Assembly (NCBI GenBank): GCA_902791935.1
Contig: CADAXQ010000005.1
Location: 1-64,000, forward strand
Length of the DNA: 64,000 nucleotides
DNA from: an uncultured Erysipelotrichaceae bacterium
GTDB lineage: Bacteria > Bacillota_I > Bacilli_A > RFN20 > CAG-826
Direction of reading: 5' to 3'
The translations under genes were made by a program, and so were the position numbers. Numbering within the stretch: position 1 is the stretch's first letter; the number at the start of each line of letters is the position of its first letter. This document shows, piece by piece, positions 59,503 through 64,000 of the stretch. The notes under the pieces were generated by a model. The model was not told the origin of the DNA and ran no database searches. It saw only the letters and a list, made by a program, of their open reading frames with translations.

Positions 59503-60747
59503 TTATTTCGCGATCGCGTCTTTATAGGTTGCGTCCATCGTTGTGATGAACTGCTCTTTCGTGACCGTCTTTTGATAGTATTCTTGTAACAACTTGCCTT
59601 GTTTGTCCGTTACGGCAGACGGAAGGACTAAGTCTTTATAGCTGCGGCCTTTTTCAACATATTCCATGGCTTCAGAGACATAGGCGGCCGCTTCATAGTG
59701 ATGGCAGGTGGCAATCGGATTAAACTTGCAAGCTTCAAATAAGCTTGAGCTGTCATTGTCATCGAGAACATAGTTTGCGAACTTTAAGGCCAAGTCCTTG
59801 TTCTTCGAATTGGGATGAACCGCTAACGTAGTGGAAACCGATAGGTTAATCCGCGTGCAGTTTTCATCGTCATTGACGGGCATAGCCAAGACACCAAGAT
59901 TGAAGTTTGGCTTGGTTTCAAAGATGGTTCCCGCTGACCAGGTGCCATTCACATACATGGCAGCTTTGCCGTTAGCAAAGTCGGCAGAACCCGCTTCTGC
60001 GCCTTCCTCCATCGCCCGGTCAGTGCCGTGCGCCATAATGAGGTCAATAGCATCGAAGATAGCTGAAACTTCATTGTAAGAGCCGGTGCCAGCATTCATC
60101 CGTTCGACCCAACCGGTGACTTTGCCAGAGACTAAGCCACCCAAGGTGACGGCGGTCATTAACTGCGGTACCCAAGAATCATGGAACGCCAACATGAACG
60201 GCGTATAGCTCTTCGCTTCCAGGGCAGTGACGATGTTTCGAAGATCCGTTAAGGTCTTAGGAAGAGCAGTGATGCCGGCATCCTTAAACATATCCTTGTT
60301 ATAAAGGACACTCCAAGCTTGGCTTTCTAAAGGAACGCCAAGAACTTTGCCATCTAACGACACCATGGCTTTAACGTCATCGTAGATTTTGGCGGCCAGC
60401 GGCTGACTCGTTAAATCCGTTAAATAACCGGCAGTGTTGTATTCGGCAATGTTGTTGGAATGGAGGGTGTAGAGATCCGGTGCATCCGTGTTTTGAAGCC
60501 TCGCTTTAAGGACGGTTTCATATTGGTCGGATGTCGGCATTTCCAAATTCACTTTGACTTTAATGTTCTCATCTTTGAGCATCTTGTCTTCGAATTTGTG
60601 GCAATACGCTTCCCACTGCTCCATGTATTGTGGGAAGCTCATCATGATGTTGAGTTCCTTGGTTTCACCGCCGCTTTGCGTATTGGTGCATGCGGTTAAC
60701 GGAGCTAACAGGACGAGGGTGGCAAGCATAGCAAAAGATTTTTTCAT
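59503..60747 (-). CDS. Sugar ABC transporter substrate-binding lipoprotein
   Basis: A 414-residue family-1 solute-binding protein with lipobox LTAC near residue 20 (LLAPLTACTN), then PQYMEQWEAYCHKFEDKM and ADFANGKAAMYVNGTW, typical of CUT1 binding proteins. Start at 60747 chosen for AAAGGAG 5 nt upstream; the longer frame would read across the operator. First gene of an operon of five: binding protein, two permeases, two GH5 enzymes. Ligand probably a beta-gluco-oligosaccharide, by context only. Confidence 0.93.
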   Translation of the reverse strand: MKKSFAMLATLVLLAPLTACTNTQSGGETKELNIMMSFPQYMEQWEAYCHKFEDKMLKDENIKVKVNLEMPTSDQYETVLKARLQNTDAPDLYTLHSNNIAEYNTAGYLTDLTSQPLAAKIYDDVKAMVSLDGKVLGVPLESQAWSVLYNKDMFKDAGITALPKTLTDLRNIVTALEAKSYTPFMLAFHDSWVPQLMTAVTLGGLVSGKVTGWVERMNAGTGSYNEVSAIFDAIDLIMAHGTDRAMEEGAEAGSADFANGKAAMYVNGTWSAGTIFETKPNFNLGVLAMPVNDDENCTRINLSVSTTLAVHPNSKNKDLALKFANYVLDDNDSSSLFEACKFNPIATCHHYEAAAYVSEAMEYVEKGRSYKDLVLPSAVTDKQGKLLQEYYQKTVTKEQFITTMDATYKDAIAK

Positions 60748-60793
60748 AGGGACTCCTTTCTGCTTACGCCTTTTGATTGTCTTTAGATTACAA

Positions 60794-60807
60794 TGTAACC
60801 GCTTACA
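60794..60807. promoter_or_regulatory. cre-like operator upstream of the GH5 operon
   Basis: TGTAACCGCTTACA fits the catabolite-responsive-element consensus TGWAANCGNTNWCA at every position, and the palindrome extends to AATGTAA/TTACATT. It overlaps the likely promoter (TTGCCA, 16 bp, TACATT on the minus strand). Repression by CcpA or another LacI-family protein is inferred. Confidence 0.75.
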
Positions 60808-60837
60808 TTTCTTTGGCAAGCGTTGACTTCTCGCTTG

Positions 60838-61908
60838 TCATTTTTTGACTTCCGTGAGAGATCCAGGCGGTACGCCGTAGCGTTTTTTAAAGGCGCGATA
60901 AAAGTTTGGCAAATCATCATAACCAACATACAAAGCAACTTCTTTTAACGGCATATTTCCTGCTTCGATTAACTCTTTTGCTTTCTCTAATCGCAACGAA
61001 ATCACCGTTTCACCAAAATTGGTTTTGTATTCTTTTTTATAAGCGCGTGATAAGTATTCCTTGCTTAAACCAAATTGATCAGCAACGCTTTCTAGGCTGA
61101 GGTTGTGGTCACGATAATTCTCTTCTAAGTATTTCTTAATGGATTCTAACGGGAATTTTCGTTGTCCTTGCATGGATTCACGGTAAGCGTCCATCGTTTC
61201 GTCAAACCAAACTTTAGCAAAGTCTAGTAAGGCGCCCATGCTGCTTCCTTCCCCAAAGGGGTAGCAAGGAATTTCGTTTTGGTCGGACAATGTGGAACGT
61301 AGCAGTAACAAACGGTCCATCCACAAGGAATAGATATAGATTTGGGCGCTGATGCCCTCACGCTTCAGCGCGATGGAGCGCAAGGTAGCAAAGTCTTGTT
61401 TTCCTTTTTCTTGGCTCCCGGTTCGGATGTCATTTTCCAAAAGAAGCAAGACATCACTGACATCTTTCGCCCATTCGTGGTCGGGGAACACGAAGTCAAA
61501 CCGTTCTTTCGGGATTACGTTCTGGGTTTCTCTTAGGTTCTTTGCTGCCTGAGATAAGGCACGGTTCAGTTCTTCTTGCTTCACGGGCTTTAACAAATAA
61601 TCCGCCGCCCCGGCTTGTAGTGCCCGATGCACGTATTCGTAGTCATCATAGCCGCTCACAAAAATAAGTTGGGCATGCGATCCTTCTTTTTGTAACTCTT
61701 CAGCCAAATCTAAGCCGTTCATCTTTGGCATTCTAACATCCGTCAGAATGATATCAGGTTGGTTTTGATGAATGAGCTCCAAGCCAAACGCACCATCCGA
61801 AGCCTCTCCCACGATGTCGATGTCGTTCCCGGCAAAATTCCCTAAGGAACGTAATGCCTGAATCGTCCACTTCTCGTCATCAATCAAGACTGCCCGTAAT
61901 CGCCTCAT
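60838..61908 (-). CDS. YesN-type response regulator with AraC output
   Basis: A 356-residue regulator. N-terminal receiver domain with the phosphoacceptor Asp in IILTDVRMPKMNG and conserved FVSGYDDYEYVHRA and DYLLKPV. C-terminal AraC helix-turn-helix (~260-355, SVADQFGLSKEYLSRAYKKE, EVALYVGYDDLPNFYRAFKK). The ATG overlaps the stop of the kinase gene (ATGA) with GGAGGA upstream; a TTG five codons earlier is part of the ribosome site. Probably activates the adjacent GH5 transporter operon and the GH30-like gene. Confidence 0.93.
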   Translation of the reverse strand: MRRLRAVLIDDEKWTIQALRSLGNFAGNDIDIVGEASDGAFGLELIHQNQPDIILTDVRMPKMNGLDLAEELQKEGSHAQLIFVSGYDDYEYVHRALQAGAADYLLKPVKQEELNRALSQAAKNLRETQNVIPKERFDFVFPDHEWAKDVSDVLLLLENDIRTGSQEKGKQDFATLRSIALKREGISAQIYIYSLWMDRLLLLRSTLSDQNEIPCYPFGEGSSMGALLDFAKVWFDETMDAYRESMQGQRKFPLESIKKYLEENYRDHNLSLESVADQFGLSKEYLSRAYKKEYKTNFGETVISLRLEKAKELIEAGNMPLKEVALYVGYDDLPNFYRAFKKRYGVPPGSLTEVKK

Positions 61909-63689
61909 CGATGTTCCTCCCAATGTTTTTTCACTTTCACCGTCACGGATGTTCCTTCGTTTGGTGTACTTTCGATATGGATTCCGTAGGAGGGGCCATA
62001 AAGTAATCGGGCGCGAAGGTTGACGTTGGCTAAGCCGATGTGCTTGCTGGCGCGTAAGCTCCGTTCTGGATCGTTCGTTAGACTCTCCCGTAACGATTGC
62101 AGGGTTTCTTGACTCATTCCTACGCCGTTGTCAGACAACGTTAATGAGAGATCGTCCCCTTCTCCTTTCGCCGCTAAGCAAATCTTCCACGGACCCGATT
62201 TTTCGGACAAGCCATGTGAAAAACTATTTTCCAAAATAGGTTGTAAGATAAGTTTCGGCACTAAGGTGTCCATATCTTCTGAATTCACTTGATTTTCAAA
62301 GGATATCCGGCCAGAAAAGCGTTGATTCTGAATGGAAATATATTTTTCCAAATAACGGATTTCTTCTTTTAGCGGCACGACTTCTTGGTCAAAGCTTAGC
62401 GAATAATGAAGGATATCGGAGAAGGTGGTGGTTAAGTCATAGATACGATGATCGCCAGTTTCGAGTGACATGCCGCCGATTAGTTGAAGCGTGTTATAAA
62501 CAAAATGGGGGTTGATTTGACTTTGCATGGCCCGAAATTCAGCATCTCTTGCCGCTAACTTGCTTTTATATTCAGAATCGATTAGATCGGCAATGTCGTC
62601 ACTCATTTGGTTAAAGCTACGTTGCAACACGCCAATTTCGTCGTGGTTGGTTTCTTTGACTTTCGGACGTTTGGTGAAGTCACTGCCCCGCATGGTGCTG
62701 GCTAAAGTACCAATGGGTTGGCTTAAACGCGACGCCAAGAAAGCACTTAGCACGGCCGAAACAATAACCGAGATCAGCGCGACAAGAATACCCATCATGA
62801 TTTCACGGGCTTGAGCCTGACGAATCGGTGCTTTAGAAGCGGCCATCAAAATTTGTAACTTACCCCCGCTGACCGAAGAAGCAAACCAAAAAGAATGCTT
62901 TCCTTCCCGGCCATTGGTAAAAGACAACTCGTTTCCTTGGGCTACTAATGCGTTTGCTTCCGCTTCGAATTCTCCCATCGAGTCGTCCCGCACGGAACAA
63001 ACCGTTTGATTCCCGTCATTGAGTAGCATCGTTCCGTAAAGACCTGAAAGCTGAATTTCTCCAATGACGCGCGGGAAGAAGTCTTTTCTCCAATGAAACG
63101 AAGCATAGGCAAACAAAGTGCCGTTCGATAAGTTCATGCCGTGGTTGATAGAGGCTTCGTTTTGTTGCCACAAGAAATAGGCATTGGTTTGTAACCCACT
63201 TTCGCGTTCATATGAGGCGGCCTCTCCTTCTTTGCTTTCCGTAAAAGAAGCGCCAGTCGGGGTGACATCAACGGAATGCCCGTTCTTCGTTCCCACCAAA
63301 GTAATGTGAGAAAGGTCAGCATTCGCACTTAAGTAGCCATTCAGCTTTCCGATGATCGCTTCCCGCTTGTCATAAGCAAGAGACGTAGGGTCATCATTCC
63401 ACGAAAGCAAGGCATCATGAAATGTCGTATCCGTTTCTAAGTCATAGAAGTTACGAGTGTAGGCAACCACAAGATCGTTGAGTTTGTTTCTGAGCCAAGA
63501 AACGCTGGCTTCCGCGTTTTGAATGGCCTCTGACTTTTTGCTTTGTGACACCGATACGGTGGAATAAATCGTTAAGGCGGTGGTAGGAAGTAACGTTAAT
63601 AACAACATCGCAAGAAATAATTTCTTCCCGATGGACAAGAAGCCTTTCTTTTTCGTACGATAAGGCTGGCTAGTATCCGTTTTCTTCAT
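61905..63689 (-). CDS. YesM-type sensor histidine kinase
   Basis: A 594-residue membrane kinase: helix at ~22-45, extracellular sensor (~46-285), second helix (~288-312), HAMP domain (~313-365), His_kinase domain with phospho-His in MQSQINPHFVYNTLQ near 395, and an ATPase domain with SDNGVGMSQETL and GLANVNLRARLLYG. This is the standard partner of YesN and typically senses extracellular polysaccharide products, often through a neighbouring binding protein. GGAGGG precedes the start. Confidence 0.93.
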   Translation of the reverse strand: MKKTDTSQPYRTKKKGFLSIGKKLFLAMLLLTLLPTTALTIYSTVSVSQSKKSEAIQNAEASVSWLRNKLNDLVVAYTRNFYDLETDTTFHDALLSWNDDPTSLAYDKREAIIGKLNGYLSANADLSHITLVGTKNGHSVDVTPTGASFTESKEGEAASYERESGLQTNAYFLWQQNEASINHGMNLSNGTLFAYASFHWRKDFFPRVIGEIQLSGLYGTMLLNDGNQTVCSVRDDSMGEFEAEANALVAQGNELSFTNGREGKHSFWFASSVSGGKLQILMAASKAPIRQAQAREIMMGILVALISVIVSAVLSAFLASRLSQPIGTLASTMRGSDFTKRPKVKETNHDEIGVLQRSFNQMSDDIADLIDSEYKSKLAARDAEFRAMQSQINPHFVYNTLQLIGGMSLETGDHRIYDLTTTFSDILHYSLSFDQEVVPLKEEIRYLEKYISIQNQRFSGRISFENQVNSEDMDTLVPKLILQPILENSFSHGLSEKSGPWKICLAAKGEGDDLSLTLSDNGVGMSQETLQSLRESLTNDPERSLRASKHIGLANVNLRARLLYGPSYGIHIESTPNEGTSVTVKVKKHWEEHR

Positions 63690-63775
63690 ATAGTTCCCTC
63701 CGTTTTGTTACGGTGTCGGTAAAAAGGCGACGAACTCAGAATGCGAATCGGACGAATTAGATAAGGGTTTAAGAA

Positions 63776-64000
63776 TTATTTTGAGACCACCAAGGTACCG
63801 AAGTTATCTTGATCTAAATGACAGGCAATGGTATTTCCGTGAATCTGGAACGCAACGGTAGTTGCCGGTCCTTGGTTCAGCATCTCAATGACAATCGATC
63901 CATCTAGATTGAGGAAGCCAACCACCTCTATCGTCTTCGGGTTAGGAATATCCAGCACTACCGCACCTGGTCTTACAAAGTGAGAAAAATGCTTAATCGC
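63776..64000 (-). CDS. C-terminal part of a GH30-like glycosidase (continues past the window)
   Basis: The frame is open to the right edge. It begins AIKHFSHFVRPGAV at the edge, which is the typical junction to the C-terminal beta-sandwich of GH30 enzymes (glucosylceramidase-type), and continues with beta strands (EVVGFLNLDGSIVIEMLN, FGTLVVSK) to a TAA. The catalytic barrel is outside the window, so the assignment rests on this short motif. It lies directly upstream of the YesM/YesN genes on the same strand and would extend the beta-glucan theme. Confidence 0.68.
   Translation of the reverse strand, partial: AIKHFSHFVRPGAVVLDIPNPKTIEVVGFLNLDGSIVIEMLNQGPATTVAFQIHGNTIACHLDQDNFGTLVVSK

Noticed and set aside
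1-64000. Alternative genetic code with TGA as Trp
   Set aside because: Several genes end at TGA with good operon geometry (for example at 10097, 20006 and 38628), and Trp is encoded by TGG throughout.

Overview
The window looks like part of the chromosome of an uncultured, fairly low-GC Bacillota bacterium, probably gut or rumen Bacilli near the Erysipelotrichia/Mollicutes branch. This rests on gene content only: pyruvate phosphate dikinase, MEP-pathway IspE, SipW-type signal peptidase, YesM/YesN regulation, MsmX-type sugar ABC transporters and TasA-like surface proteins. TGA is used as stop and TGG as Trp, so the code is standard.

Layout. 0.1-4.7 kb: an FGGY sugar kinase divergent from a three-gene nucleotide-heptose operon (HddA kinase, HddC-GmhB fusion, GmhA). 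5-7.7 kb: highly expressed ppdK. 7.8-14.7 kb: an accessory region with remains of DUF4143 ATPases and AlbA_2/RecG-like proteins, one intact AlbA_2 gene whose internal 12-bp repeats match its own promoter, a PAP2 phosphatase, an RluA-type pseudouridine synthase, an orphan RelB-like antitoxin with a clear promoter/operator, and long stretches without genes. 14.7-36.1 kb: a surface-fibre locus broken up by an IS200-like element, a guanine-deaminase-like gene and an IS4-like element. 36.2 kb: ispE. 37.1-51.6 kb: a sugar ABC transporter operon with two large membrane-anchored surface proteins and a divergent AraC regulator. 51.7-53.9 kb: an AAA/DUF4143 ATPase flanked by five copies of an ~85-bp repeat. 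54-64 kb: a second glycan operon (binding protein, two permeases, two GH5 enzymes), the YesM/YesN pair, and the C-terminus of a GH30-like enzyme running off the end.

The most interesting system is the fibre locus. Two cyclic-di-GMP-I (GEMM) riboswitches, each behind a good sigma-A promoter, head two transcription units. The + strand unit encodes two secreted proteins with SipW-type signals. The - strand unit of eight tightly packed genes encodes two TasA-like proteins, a membrane-anchored McrB-like AAA+ ATPase, a DUF2357 protein without a visible nuclease domain, SipW, a membrane EAL phosphodiesterase with intact motifs, a degenerate Pfs-like protein and a degenerate GAF/GGDEF/EAL membrane protein. 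A further secreted protein with the same kind of signal lies at 35.1 kb. My reading is a c-di-GMP-controlled extracellular fibre system that has recruited an McrBC-like ATPase pair for a non-restriction role. That is inference; the riboswitch, protease and EAL identifications are much firmer.

The two glycan loci probably import oligosaccharides released by surface or cytoplasmic hydrolases. The GH5/GH30 set suggests beta-glucans. All assignments come from reading the sequence; no database search was run.
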